A DNA stretch of 64,000 bases, taken from the NCBI GenBank assembly GCA_019509985.1, contig JAEKLF010000071.1, positions 1 to 64,000 of the forward strand. The letters run 5' to 3'. The position numbers and the translations under genes are program-made. The DNA is from Burkholderiales bacterium (GTDB lineage Bacteria > Pseudomonadota > Gammaproteobacteria > Burkholderiales > Burkholderiaceae_C). Of the stretch, positions 47,878-56,815 are shown piece after piece. Under the pieces are notes generated by a model. It was given only the letters and a program-made list of their open reading frames with translations. It was not told where the DNA came from and searched no databases. Within the stretch, counting starts at the first letter, position 1. Each line of letters begins with the position of its first letter.

Positions 47878-48072
47878 TCAGGCCGCCTTCTTGTGGCCCT
47901 TCTTGGCCGCGTGTTTCTTGTGCTTGGCCTTGCTCGTCTTCTTCGCGCCGGCCTGCGTCTTCACGCCGCTGCTGACCTGGCTGCCGGTGTGGTGCCTGGC
48001 GGTACGCGCCTCGGCGACCGGGGCGGCGAAGGCGATGGCGAGGGCGGCGGCGCTGAGCAGGGTCTTGATCAT
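47878..48072 (-). CDS. Small exported basic protein
   Basis: 64 residues: signal peptide (about 1-22, APVAEA) and a mature tail very rich in lysine, alanine and histidine (KKTSKAKHKKHAAKKGHKKAA split by short gaps). Not assigned; similar lysine-rich exported peptides are common in Burkholderiales. AAAGGA before the ATG supports translation. Convergent with metW, with 15 bases between stops. Confidence 0.6.
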   Translation of the reverse strand: MIKTLLSAAALAIAFAAPVAEARTARHHTGSQVSSGVKTQAGAKKTSKAKHKKHAAKKGHKKAA

Positions 48073-48120
48073 GAGGGGGTCCTTTGAGGGAAGGCGGTGA
48101 GGTTACACGAGGCGCCCGGC

Positions 48121-49893
48121 TCAATTGCCCTTGCGGACGATGTAGCCGTCGTCGGTGCGTTCGTCGTCCTTGAACACACCTTCCCAGCGGTCCCCGGTGG
48201 GCCAGTAGAAGATGCCCTGGCCATGCTTGAGGCCGCGCGCCCAGGCGCCTTCGTAGCGCTCTCCGGTCTTCCAGGCGTACTTGCCCTGGCCGTGCGCCTT
48301 GCCGGCCTCAAACTGGCCCTCGTAGATGTCGCCGCTGGGGAAGACCATGCGGCCCTGGCCCTGCGGCAGGCCGGCCGCGAGCTGACCCTCGTACTGGTTG
48401 CCGTTGGAGAAGCGCATCTTGCCCTGGCCCTGGGGCTTGTCATTGACCCACTCGCCCTCGTAGCGCTGGCCGCTCATCCAGACGTAGCTGCCCTTGCCAT
48501 GCGGCAGGCCGTTGCGGACCTGGCCCGTGTAGACGTCGCCCGAGGCATAGGTCAGCCTGCCCTCGCCCTCGGGCTGGCCATCGACGACGGTGCCGTCGAA
48601 CTGGTTGCCGTTGGCAAACACCATCAGGCCGCGGCCGGTGGCATGGTCGGCCGCCCAGTCGCCCTTGTAGCGCTGGCCGGTGGCCCAGCGGATCTCGCCG
48701 ACACCCTGGCGCTGGCTGCGCACGAGCGGACCTTCATAGGCATCGCCGTTCTTCCACTCGACGCGGCCGGTGCCGGAAACGGTGTCGTCGTCGTTGCGCA
48801 CGAACTGGCCGACGTAGCGCGTGTCGCCGGCCGAGCGGTCGAAGACCTTGGGGTCCGGCGCAGGCGCGGTGACCAGCGGCGTGACCGGCACGGCGGCTGC
48901 TTGACGCAGCGGTGCGGCGGTGGCGGCTGCAGCCGTGGCGGCAGCGGCGACGGGCGTCGACACGCCGGGAGCCGTCTTGGCGGCGGGCGCAGGCGTGGCC
49001 GGCGCCGGCCTGGGCGCCGCGGCAACGGCCGTGGGCGGCGGCGCGACATTCGGCGGCGCGCCGGGCAGGGGCGTGGACACCCAGGGCGTGCCGCGTTCGC
49101 GCGCCAGCGCCTGGGCGTTGTTCAGCGCCAGCTCCTGGGCGCTGCCCTTGCACAGGGCGGCCGTGTCGCGCCACAGCGTCTCGCCGATCTGACTCTGCGT
49201 CTGGCGCTCGGCCAGCGGCAGCGCGGCACCGCTGTTGCGCAGCTTGGTGGAGAACTCGCGCGCCCGCTCGAAAGGCGGGGCGCAGAACTCGGCGTTGTGG
49301 CCATCGATCTCGCTGAGCTCGCGGCGGCGCTGCGCCGTCTGCTGCTGGCTGCCGCTGCACTGCTCCGCGGCCACCTCCCACATGCCTTCGGCCTTGCGGT
49401 ACAGGCTCGCCGCCTCGGCGAAGCGGCGCTCACCGAAGGCGCCGCGCGCCAGGTCCTGCAGCGCGCCCGCGTCGCGGTGGGCACTCTCGCACTGGCTGCC
49501 GGACTGCAGCTTCTCGGCCAGCGCGTCATGGGTCTTCTGGCTGTCCGCGAGGTTGCGCTGCGCGCGCTCGCGGGCGCGGCCATCGCAGGCGGCGATGGCA
49601 CTGCCCCACTGCGCCACGGCCTCGTCGTAGAGCCTGACCTGGACCTGCAGCGGCTGGTTCTGCGACTGCGCGGTGGCCGCGTGCAGGTCGGCCGACAGCG
49701 CGCGGCTGGTCAGCTGCGCGCAGCTGGGCGGCGGCGGGGCCGGTGCGAGCTGGGGCTCGGACGCTGCCGGCTCGGGTGCGGAAGCGGCCGCAGCGGCGGG
49801 CGGGACGGGGGCCGCGGTCTCGGGCGGGGTTTGCGCCAGCGCCGCGCTCAGCGGCAGCAAGGCCAGGTGGAGAAACAGGAGGGCAGGCTTCAT
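48121..49893 (-). CDS. Exported MORN-repeat protein
   Basis: 590 residues. Signal peptide (about 1-21, SAALAQ), a proline/alanine linker, an alpha-helical region with cysteines at even spacing (about 55-255), a second proline/alanine linker (about 270-350), and a C-terminal block of nine full and one partial MORN repeats (about 360-585) of the type YEGQFEAGKAHGQGKYAWKTG. MORN arrays form curved beta sheets that bind lipids or proteins. The ATG overlaps the stop of the upstream lipoprotein gene by four bases, so the two proteins are coupled and likely work together. Confidence 0.88.
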   Translation of the reverse strand: MKPALLFLHLALLPLSAALAQTPPETAAPVPPAAAAASAPEPAASEPQLAPAPPPPSCAQLTSRALSADLHAATAQSQNQPLQVQVRLYDEAVAQWGSAIAACDGRARERAQRNLADSQKTHDALAEKLQSGSQCESAHRDAGALQDLARGAFGERRFAEAASLYRKAEGMWEVAAEQCSGSQQQTAQRRRELSEIDGHNAEFCAPPFERAREFSTKLRNSGAALPLAERQTQSQIGETLWRDTAALCKGSAQELALNNAQALARERGTPWVSTPLPGAPPNVAPPPTAVAAAPRPAPATPAPAAKTAPGVSTPVAAAATAAAATAAPLRQAAAVPVTPLVTAPAPDPKVFDRSAGDTRYVGQFVRNDDDTVSGTGRVEWKNGDAYEGPLVRSQRQGVGEIRWATGQRYKGDWAADHATGRGLMVFANGNQFDGTVVDGQPEGEGRLTYASGDVYTGQVRNGLPHGKGSYVWMSGQRYEGEWVNDKPQGQGKMRFSNGNQYEGQLAAGLPQGQGRMVFPSGDIYEGQFEAGKAHGQGKYAWKTGERYEGAWARGLKHGQGIFYWPTGDRWEGVFKDDERTDDGYIVRKGN

Positions 49894-51233
49894 TTCTTCC
49901 TGGCGGTCGATTCGGCGGGCAGTTCCAGCATCGCGTCGATGAGGCCGCGCGAGAAGCGACCGGCGCCGGGGTCATCCACGCTCTCGAAGGCGAAGCTCGT
50001 CTGGGCCGAGGCCAGGGGCATCGCGCCGATGCTGGCCACCAGCGCCTCGGCGCGGTAGCCGCCGAGGATGGCCGTCACTTCGGACTCGAAGCCGCGCGCG
50101 GCGGCGACCTTGTTCAGCGCGGCCAAGCGGTCGGCATCGAACAGGAAGGCGTTGGCGTACAGGCTGCGCTCGATGAGCTTCTGGTGCAGCGTGAAGCCAG
50201 CCAGCGGCGGCGCGCCCAGGGCGGCCATGCGCGTGAAGGCCCAGGCATCGGCCCGCTCGAAGGCCGTGGCGGCGATGCGCGAGATGCCCCCGAGCGAGCC
50301 GCGGTTGGCCGCGGCGGCCTGCATCACGTTGAGCACCTGCTGGCGCGTCAGGTTCTGGGCGGCGTCGATCAGGCCTTCGCGGATCTTCTGCGCAGCCAGT
50401 GCCTTGCCCTGCTCGATGAGCTGCTGCTTGATGAGCTCGCTGGCCACGTTGGCGGCCGCGCTCTTGGCCGCGCTGATGGCCGCGTCCGCCGCCATGGCCG
50501 CCGCCTTGACGCCCGAGGCCAGCGTGGCCAGGTTGTAGAGCGTGCCGGCGATCTTGATCGCATAGTGGTAGGTCTTCATGCGCGCCCCGCCCTCTTCGGA
50601 CAGGCCCTGCGTCCACAGCACCGCCCACAACGCCTCGTCGGGCGTGGGTTCAGCCTGGGTCACCTCCAGCGGGTGCAGGCTGAGCAGCCAGTGGTAGTCC
50701 TGCAGTTGCGGCGTGTTGGGCGGCGCAAAGCGCGTGTAGCCGCGGCAGACCTCGAAGGGCTTGATCTGCACGGCCTTGCCCACCGTCGTCCCGACCTGGA
50801 AGGGCTTGCCGCCATCACGGGCCTCGGCCAGCCACTCCAGCAGCTTCTCGCCGTCGTCGCTGGCCTGGCCGGCGATGTGGTTGAGCCGCGTGCCCATGGG
50901 CAGCGGCGAGTCCTGGGTCACGGCGATGACCGTGAGGCGTTCATCCACCTGCAGCGCACGCACCCAGGCGACGCGGTCGTTCTCGTTCCAGCCGGCGCTG
51001 GTGGCCACGGCGAAGGGCAATTCCCACTGCTTGTCGCACTCCTTGTCCTGCAGCGCCGCGCTGCGGGCGATGGCCGGGCGGATCAGGCGCTCGCCGGCAC
51101 CATAGGCGCGCATGCCGGCCAGCAGCGTCTCGTCGACCTTGCGGCCGTCATCCACCGTGAACTTGGGGCCGGAGGCGCAGCCCGTCAGCAGCGTGAGCAG
51201 AGTGAGGAGGACGAGCAGCGTCAGGCGAGTCAT
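49890..51233 (-). CDS. Predicted lipoprotein with a PDZ-like segment
   Basis: 447 residues; lipobox LLTGC with Cys19. Residues about 85-165 (VDERLTVIAVTQDSPLPMGTRLN, then EWLAEARDGGKPFQV and a cysteine) follow the order of a PDZ domain. The following part lies where an M48-type metalloprotease domain would be expected, but no HExxH is present, so an active protease is not supported. Residues 230-320 are alanine-rich helices. It is the first gene of the lipoprotein-MORN pair. Function unknown. Confidence 0.6.
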   Translation of the reverse strand: MTRLTLLVLLTLLTLLTGCASGPKFTVDDGRKVDETLLAGMRAYGAGERLIRPAIARSAALQDKECDKQWELPFAVATSAGWNENDRVAWVRALQVDERLTVIAVTQDSPLPMGTRLNHIAGQASDDGEKLLEWLAEARDGGKPFQVGTTVGKAVQIKPFEVCRGYTRFAPPNTPQLQDYHWLLSLHPLEVTQAEPTPDEALWAVLWTQGLSEEGGARMKTYHYAIKIAGTLYNLATLASGVKAAAMAADAAISAAKSAAANVASELIKQQLIEQGKALAAQKIREGLIDAAQNLTRQQVLNVMQAAAANRGSLGGISRIAATAFERADAWAFTRMAALGAPPLAGFTLHQKLIERSLYANAFLFDADRLAALNKVAAARGFESEVTAILGGYRAEALVASIGAMPLASAQTSFAFESVDDPGAGRFSRGLIDAMLELPAESTARKK

Positions 51234-51360
51234 GTTGGCGCCGAGCCTAAGCGGTCCCCATGACGAACGTCGCCCGTAGTTCTACGGAGCGCCGTGCCCC
51301 CTTTCGCGAAAGCCTAAACTGGCCGGCTGCGCCACAAGCGCCTGCCGTAAGGAGTCCGCC

Positions 51361-52836
51361 ATGAATGCACGCGATCCCAACCTGCCCCTGCAAGCCGACG
51401 AGGCGACCGCCCTGGGCACCTTTGCTTCCACACTCTGGGACGAGGAAATCGTTCCCGCGCTGACCGACTACATCGCCATCCCCGCCAAGAGCCCGATGTT
51501 CGACGCCGACTGGGCGGCGCACGGCTACATCGAGAAGGTGCTGACCACGGCGGCCGCCTGGGTCGAGAGTAAAAAAGTCGCCGGCCTGAAGCTCGAAGTG
51601 GTGCGCATCCCCGGCCGCACGCCGGTCATCTTCTTCGAGGTGCCCGCCACCAAGGCCGGCTCGACCGACACCATCCTGCTTTACGGCCACCTGGACAAGC
51701 AGCCCGAGTTCAGCGGCTGGCGCAGCGACCTCGGCCCCTGGACGCCCAAGTACGAGAACGGCCTGCTCTACGGCCGCGGCGGTGCCGACGACGGCTACGC
51801 GGTCTACGCGTCCCTGACGGCCATCATGGCGCTGGACGCGGAAGGCATCCCGCGTCCGCGCTGCGTCGGCGTCATCGAGACCTGCGAGGAGAGCGGCAGC
51901 TTCGACCTGCCGGCCTACATCGACCTGCTCAAGCCCCGGCTGGGCAATGTCTCCCTGGTCGTCTGCCTGGACTCGGGCGCCGGCAACTACGAGCAGCTCT
52001 GGCTGACGACTTCGCTGCGCGGCATGGTGTCGGGCGTGCTGAAGGTGGAGGTGCTGACCGAGGGCATCCACAGCGGCGACGCCTCGGGCGCCGTGCCGTC
52101 GAGCTTCCGCATCCTGCGCCACGTGCTGGACCGGCTGGAAGACAGCAAGACCGGGCGCCTGCTGCCCGAGAGCTTCCACTGCGAGGTGCCCGGCGCACGC
52201 CTGGACCAGGCCAGGGCCACGGCGGCCATCCTGAAGGATGAGGTCTACAAGCGCATGCCCTGGGCCTGCGGCGCGGACGGCGGCCCGGTGCTGCCGGTGA
52301 CGACCGACCCGGTCGAGGTGTTGCTCAACCGCACCTGGCGGCCGACGCTGTCGGTCGTCGGCGCCGATGGCTTCCCCGAGCTGAAGAACGCCGGCAATGT
52401 GCTGCGGCCCTACACGGCCTTCAAGCTGAGCCTGCGCCTGCCGCCGCTGATCGACGGCAACGCGGCCGCGCTGGAGTTGAAGACGCTGCTGGAAGACAAC
52501 GCGCCCTACAACGCCAAGGTCACGTTCACGCCCGACGGCCGGGCCGGTGCCTTCGGTGCCACCGGCTGGAATACGCCCGAACTGTCGCCCTGGCTCAGCC
52601 AGGCGCTCAACGAGGCCAGCGAAGCCCATTTCGGCGCGCCGGTCGGCTACATCGGCCAAGGCGGCACGATTCCTCTCATGAGCATGCTGCAGAAGGGCTT
52701 CCCCAAGGCGCAGATGATGGTCTGCGGCGTGCTGGGGCCGAAGAGCAATGCCCACGGGCCCAACGAGTTCCTGCACGTGCCCTATGGCAAGCGGCTGACG
52801 GCGGCCGTCGCCCAGGTCATGGCGGCGCACCCGTAA
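51361..52836 (+). CDS. M20-family metallopeptidase
   Basis: 491 residues of the M20 dipeptidase/carboxypeptidase family. Zinc ligands are in GHLDKQPEF (His), GRGGADDGYA (bridging Asp), IETCEESGS (catalytic Glu, ligand Glu), VVCLDSGAG (Asp) and SNAHGPNEF (His). A dimerisation domain is inserted between about 215 and 390. No signal peptide. TAAGGAG before the ATG. Followed after three bases by a LysR gene on the same strand. Confidence 0.92.
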   Translation: MNARDPNLPLQADEATALGTFASTLWDEEIVPALTDYIAIPAKSPMFDADWAAHGYIEKVLTTAAAWVESKKVAGLKLEVVRIPGRTPVIFFEVPATKAGSTDTILLYGHLDKQPEFSGWRSDLGPWTPKYENGLLYGRGGADDGYAVYASLTAIMALDAEGIPRPRCVGVIETCEESGSFDLPAYIDLLKPRLGNVSLVVCLDSGAGNYEQLWLTTSLRGMVSGVLKVEVLTEGIHSGDASGAVPSSFRILRHVLDRLEDSKTGRLLPESFHCEVPGARLDQARATAAILKDEVYKRMPWACGADGGPVLPVTTDPVEVLLNRTWRPTLSVVGADGFPELKNAGNVLRPYTAFKLSLRLPPLIDGNAAALELKTLLEDNAPYNAKVTFTPDGRAGAFGATGWNTPELSPWLSQALNEASEAHFGAPVGYIGQGGTIPLMSMLQKGFPKAQMMVCGVLGPKSNAHGPNEFLHVPYGKRLTAAVAQVMAAHP

Positions 52837-52839
52837 CGG

Positions 52840-53787
52840 ATGGACCAGCTACGCGCCATCAAGGTTTTCGTCCGCGTCATCGACGAGGGCAGTTTTGCCG
52901 CCGCGGCACGGGGGCTGGATCTGGCGCCGGCCGTCGTCACGCGGCTGGTGGCCGAGCTGGAGGAACACCTCGGCACGCGGCTCTTGAACCGCACGACGCG
53001 GCGCCTGTCGCTGACCGAGATCGGCGAGGCCTACCTGGAGCGGGCGCGGCGCATCATGGCCGACGTGGACGAGGCGGCGGCGCTGGCGGCCTCCGCCACG
53101 CAGGAGGTGCGCGGCCTGCTGCGCATCCTCTGCCCGCCGGCGATTGCCGTGCACCAGCTGGCCAAGCACCTGCCCAAGTTCCACCGCGAATACCCGCTGG
53201 TCACGCTGGAGATCACGTCGCCCGGCCCGGTCGACACGGTGGACGACAGCTATGACCTGACCATCCTGTTGGCCCGCGAGCAACTGGACGGCGACTTCGT
53301 TGCGCGGCGCCTGGCGCGCAGTGAGTTCATCATGTGCGCCTCGCCCGACTACCTGGAGCAGCGCGGCCGGCCCCAGCACCCACGCGACCTCAAGCAGCAC
53401 GACGCCCTGCTGCCGCCGACGCCGACGCTGATGCGCGGGCTGACGCTGCAGCGCGGCGACGGCAGCGAGGCGATCACGCTGCCCATCGTGCCATCGCGGG
53501 CCGCGCTGTCGACGACGCACATGGACACCAACTACGCCGCGGCCCTGCACGGCCTGGGCGTGGCCGGCCTGCCCAGCTTCATGGTCGAGGACGCGCTGCT
53601 GGAACAGGCGCTGGAGCGCGTCATGCCGCAGTGGAGCCTGTTCAGCACGACGCTGTGGGCCGGCATGCCGACGCGCAAATACGTGCCGGCGCGCACCCGC
53701 GCCTTCCTGGACTTCCTGATCGAGATCTTCGGCGGCGAGGACAAGGACCCCTGGCTGGTCGCCGCGGGCTGCGCGACCTGCCCTTGA
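52840..53787 (+). CDS. LysR-family transcriptional regulator
   Basis: 315 residues: N-terminal winged helix (about 1-60, DEGSFAAAARGLDLAPAVVTRLVAELEEHLGTRLLNRTTR) and substrate-binding domain (about 88-295). Resembles the CrgA/DmlR-like subgroup. It follows the M20 peptidase gene by three bases and is probably read with it. The stop abuts the convergent truncated AmgK-like gene. Confidence 0.92.
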   Translation: MDQLRAIKVFVRVIDEGSFAAAARGLDLAPAVVTRLVAELEEHLGTRLLNRTTRRLSLTEIGEAYLERARRIMADVDEAAALAASATQEVRGLLRILCPPAIAVHQLAKHLPKFHREYPLVTLEITSPGPVDTVDDSYDLTILLAREQLDGDFVARRLARSEFIMCASPDYLEQRGRPQHPRDLKQHDALLPPTPTLMRGLTLQRGDGSEAITLPIVPSRAALSTTHMDTNYAAALHGLGVAGLPSFMVEDALLEQALERVMPQWSLFSTTLWAGMPTRKYVPARTRAFLDFLIEIFGGEDKDPWLVAAGCATCP

Positions 53788-54348
53788 TTACCTGAGGCTG
53801 AAGCCCAGGTCGAACAGCTCCGGGAAGCGTGCCTCCATCGCCCGCTTCAGAGGCCCGAACGCGACGTAGCGGCTGGCCGTCTTGGCGATGCGGGCCAGCA
53901 GCCGGCGCTCGTCGGCATGGCCTTCGCCCAGGTTCGCCAGCAGCGTCAGATGCTGCTGCAGCGCACTCCACTCCAGCCGGTGCCAGTATTCGCCGAAGTC
54001 GGCGGCCAGTTCCTCGTCGAGCTGGCCCGCCGCGCGGCAAGCCTCCCAGTGGCGCACGGCCCAGTCGATCTCCTGGGGTTCGTCCCAGGCCAGTTGCGGC
54101 GGGCGCAGCAAGGCGGCGATGGCGTCGGTGGGCGAGCCCTGCGGTGCGTCGTGCAGCAGCCGCTGCAGCACGCCGTCCAGGCCGGTCTCGGCGATGCGGG
54201 CCAGGCCGGCGCGCAGCGCCGTCGCATCGGGCGGCACCAGGGCGGGTGGCCGATCGCGCAGCTCGGCGCAGGCGACGCGCATCAGGCGGTCGGCGTCGCC
54301 GGGGTGGGCCTGCAGTTCGGCGATCAGTTGGGGGGTCGGCAGCGTCAT
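53788..54348 (-). CDS. Truncated AmgK-like phosphotransferase, C-terminal part only
   Basis: 186 residues. The region about 75-186 (ALLRPPQLAWDEPQEIDWAVRHWE, DFGEYWHRLEWSALQQHLTLLANL, SRYVAFGPLKRAMEARF) matches the C-terminal end of the aminoglycoside-phosphotransferase-fold sugar kinases (AmgK) that normally stand divergent from lptD. The N-terminal ATP-binding lobe and the catalytic HGDxHxxN and DFQ segments are absent; residues 1-70 do not resemble them. A GAGG lies nine bases before the ATG. Either a decayed gene or a domain with a new use; kinase activity is not expected. Confidence 0.65.
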   Translation of the reverse strand: MTLPTPQLIAELQAHPGDADRLMRVACAELRDRPPALVPPDATALRAGLARIAETGLDGVLQRLLHDAPQGSPTDAIAALLRPPQLAWDEPQEIDWAVRHWEACRAAGQLDEELAADFGEYWHRLEWSALQQHLTLLANLGEGHADERRLLARIAKTASRYVAFGPLKRAMEARFPELFDLGFSLR

Positions 54349-54430
54349 CGGGTGAAAGGCCTCGTGGATAATGAAATTCTAAGAATCGCCGGCTTCGGCA
54401 TCCTCTCGACTGTCCGTCTTTTCCGAGCCT

Positions 54431-56815
54431 TTGCCGCCCGTGCCGCGCTCGCCCCGCATCCCCCACCCCGCCCCGCTGCCCTCGCTGATCGCCCTGGCCC
54501 TTTGTGCCTGGGGTGGCGCAGCCTCGGCCCAGCAGGCCACGCCCGACGAGCCCCTGCCGCTGCGCAGCAGCCGCGTGCTGGGCGCGCCGGGCAAATCGGG
54601 TGCCAAGCCGGCCCTGGTCATCAGCGGCGCCAAGGTGTCGGCCCAGATGGACCAGCAGGCCGAAGGCACGGACGGCGTCGAGCTGCGCTACGGCGAGCTG
54701 GTGCTGAGCGCCGACAAGCTGAACTACCGCATCGTCGACGACCTGGCCCGGGCCGAAGGCAATGTGCGCATCACCCACCAGGGCAATGTCTTCACCGGCC
54801 CGCTGCTGCAGCTCTACGTGAGCCGCTTCGAGGGTGAGTTCCTGGCGCCAAGCTTCTTCCTCGCCGCGACCGGCGGCGCCGGCAAGGCCGACATCATCAA
54901 GTTCCAGGACAGCGAGCATCTCAGCGCCACCCAAGGCACCTACAGCAGCTGCCCCATCGTCGACAACCAGGAGCCGGCCTGGCAGATCTCGGCCAAGCAG
55001 CTGCGCATGGACCTGGCCGCCAACGAAGGCCAGGCCGAGGGCGCGGTGCTGCGCTTCCTGGGCGTGCCCATCCTGGCCGCGCCGTCGTTGAGCTTCCCGC
55101 TGAGCTCGGCGCGCAAGTCCGGCTGGCTGCCGCCCAACATCTTCCTGGACAACCGCAGCGGCCTCGAATTCGGCGTGCCCTATTACTGGAACATCGCGCC
55201 GCAGCGCGATGCGACGTTCACGCCCTTCGTCATGACCAAGCGCGGCGTGGGCCTGGACAGCGAGTTCCGCTACCTCGAGCCCGGCCATGTCGGCCGCGTC
55301 AACGTCGACCTGCTGCCCAGCGACCGCGTCTTCGGCCATTCGCGCTGGGACCTGAAGCTGGCCAACGACGGCGCCTTCGGCGACTGGCATTACCGGCTCA
55401 AGAGCGAGCGCGTTTCGGACGACGACTACTGGAAGGACATGTCGCGCCGCGTCGAGAGCCAGACGCCGCGCCTGCTGGCCAGCGACCTGAACATCAGCCG
55501 CCAGAAGGAGCTGTCCTGGGGCGTCATCGACACCTATGCCCGTCTGCAGCACTGGCAGACGCTGCAGGGCACGGACGTGCCCTCGCAGTTTGACTCGCCC
55601 TACCAGCGCAGCCCGCAGATCGGCGTACGCCTGACGACGGCGGCCGACGAGGCCGTGCTGGACAGCTTCCGCCCCTGGGGCCGCAAGGCGCGGCTGGAGG
55701 GCGGACTGGAGCTGGAATACAACCGCTTCGACCTGCCGGGCTCGGCCCGGGCCGGCCAGCCGCACGGCGGCCAGCGCGTCCACGCGCTGGGCCACGTGGC
55801 CGCACCGCTGGGCGGCGAGGCCTGGTGGCTCATCCCGCGCCTGTCCTTCAACGCGGCCGCCTACGACCTGGACCGCCCGCAGGCCGACGGCCGCACACGC
55901 ATGCACCGCGTCGTCCCGACGTTGAGCATCGACCACGGCTGGGTCTTCGAGCGCGACACCACGCTGTTCGGCCGCGACATGCGCCAGAGCCTGGAGCCGC
56001 GGCTGCTCTACGTGAACACGCCCTTCCGCGACCAGGCCAGCCTGCCGAATTTCGACGCGGCGCCCAAGGACTTCAACTTCGATTCCATCTATACCGACAA
56101 CCCGTTCTCGGGCGTGGACCGGGTGTCGGACCTGCATGCCGTCAGCGCCGGCGCGACCAGTCGCTGGGTCAGCACGGCCAATGGCGAGGAAATCCTGCGC
56201 CTCGGAGCGGTGCAGCGCTTCCTGTTCCGCGACCAGCTCGTCACGCCCGATGGTCAGCCGGTCACGCAGCGCTTCTCCGACCTGCTGCTGGCCGCCGCCG
56301 CCCACCTGGACGAGAAATGGTGGGCCGACAGCACGCTGGAGTTCAACCCCGAGACCAACCGCTCGGTGCGCTCGGTGCTGCGGGCGCGCTACTCGCCGGG
56401 GCCGTTCAAGACCGTCAGCCTCGCCTACCGGCTGGCGCGCGGACAGAGCGAGCAGGTCGAGCTGGCCTGGCAATGGCCCATCTACGGTCAGCCGGTCACG
56501 TCGCGCGGCGCGGACAGCCGCGGCTGCGGCGGCGCCTGGTACAGCGCCGGGCGCGTGCAGTACTCGCTGCGCGACAGGCGCCTGACCGATTCGGTCGCCG
56601 GCTTCGAGTACGACGCCGGCTGCTGGGTGCTGCGCTGGGGCATCGAGCGCCTGTCCACCGGCCGGGCCGAAACCAACACCCGCTTCATGCTGCAGCTCGA
56701 GCTCATCGGCCTGTCGCAGCTGGGTTCGAACGCACTCAAGGTCTTGAAGGACAATGTGCCCGGTTACCGCAGGCTGAGCTCCGACCGCTCACCGAGTTCA
56801 GACTTCCTACCATGA
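54431..56815 (+). CDS. lptD: LPS-assembly protein LptD
   Basis: Outer-membrane barrel that inserts lipopolysaccharide with LptE. 794 residues: signal peptide (about 5-34, GGAASAQ), N-terminal OstA/LptA-like periplasmic domain (about 60-190) and C-terminal barrel. Cysteines in YSSCPIVD and in RGCGGAWYSA/YDAGCWVLRWG sit where LptD forms its inter-domain disulfides. No in-frame ATG precedes the signal peptide: a stop lies at 54380 and the first usable codons are TTG at 54431 or GTG at 54440. Followed by surA with overlap. Confidence 0.95.
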   Translation: MPPVPRSPRIPHPAPLPSLIALALCAWGGAASAQQATPDEPLPLRSSRVLGAPGKSGAKPALVISGAKVSAQMDQQAEGTDGVELRYGELVLSADKLNYRIVDDLARAEGNVRITHQGNVFTGPLLQLYVSRFEGEFLAPSFFLAATGGAGKADIIKFQDSEHLSATQGTYSSCPIVDNQEPAWQISAKQLRMDLAANEGQAEGAVLRFLGVPILAAPSLSFPLSSARKSGWLPPNIFLDNRSGLEFGVPYYWNIAPQRDATFTPFVMTKRGVGLDSEFRYLEPGHVGRVNVDLLPSDRVFGHSRWDLKLANDGAFGDWHYRLKSERVSDDDYWKDMSRRVESQTPRLLASDLNISRQKELSWGVIDTYARLQHWQTLQGTDVPSQFDSPYQRSPQIGVRLTTAADEAVLDSFRPWGRKARLEGGLELEYNRFDLPGSARAGQPHGGQRVHALGHVAAPLGGEAWWLIPRLSFNAAAYDLDRPQADGRTRMHRVVPTLSIDHGWVFERDTTLFGRDMRQSLEPRLLYVNTPFRDQASLPNFDAAPKDFNFDSIYTDNPFSGVDRVSDLHAVSAGATSRWVSTANGEEILRLGAVQRFLFRDQLVTPDGQPVTQRFSDLLLAAAAHLDEKWWADSTLEFNPETNRSVRSVLRARYSPGPFKTVSLAYRLARGQSEQVELAWQWPIYGQPVTSRGADSRGCGGAWYSAGRVQYSLRDRRLTDSVAGFEYDAGCWVLRWGIERLSTGRAETNTRFMLQLELIGLSQLGSNALKVLKDNVPGYRRLSSDRSPSSDFLP

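Noticed and set aside
49890..51233. Active M48 metalloprotease call for the lipoprotein
   Set aside because: The PDZ-like segment recalls such proteins, but there is no HExxH or third zinc ligand.
53642..56473. Long minus-strand open frame opposite lptD
   Set aside because: LptD on the other strand has a signal peptide, OstA domain and barrel; the antisense frame has no protein features.
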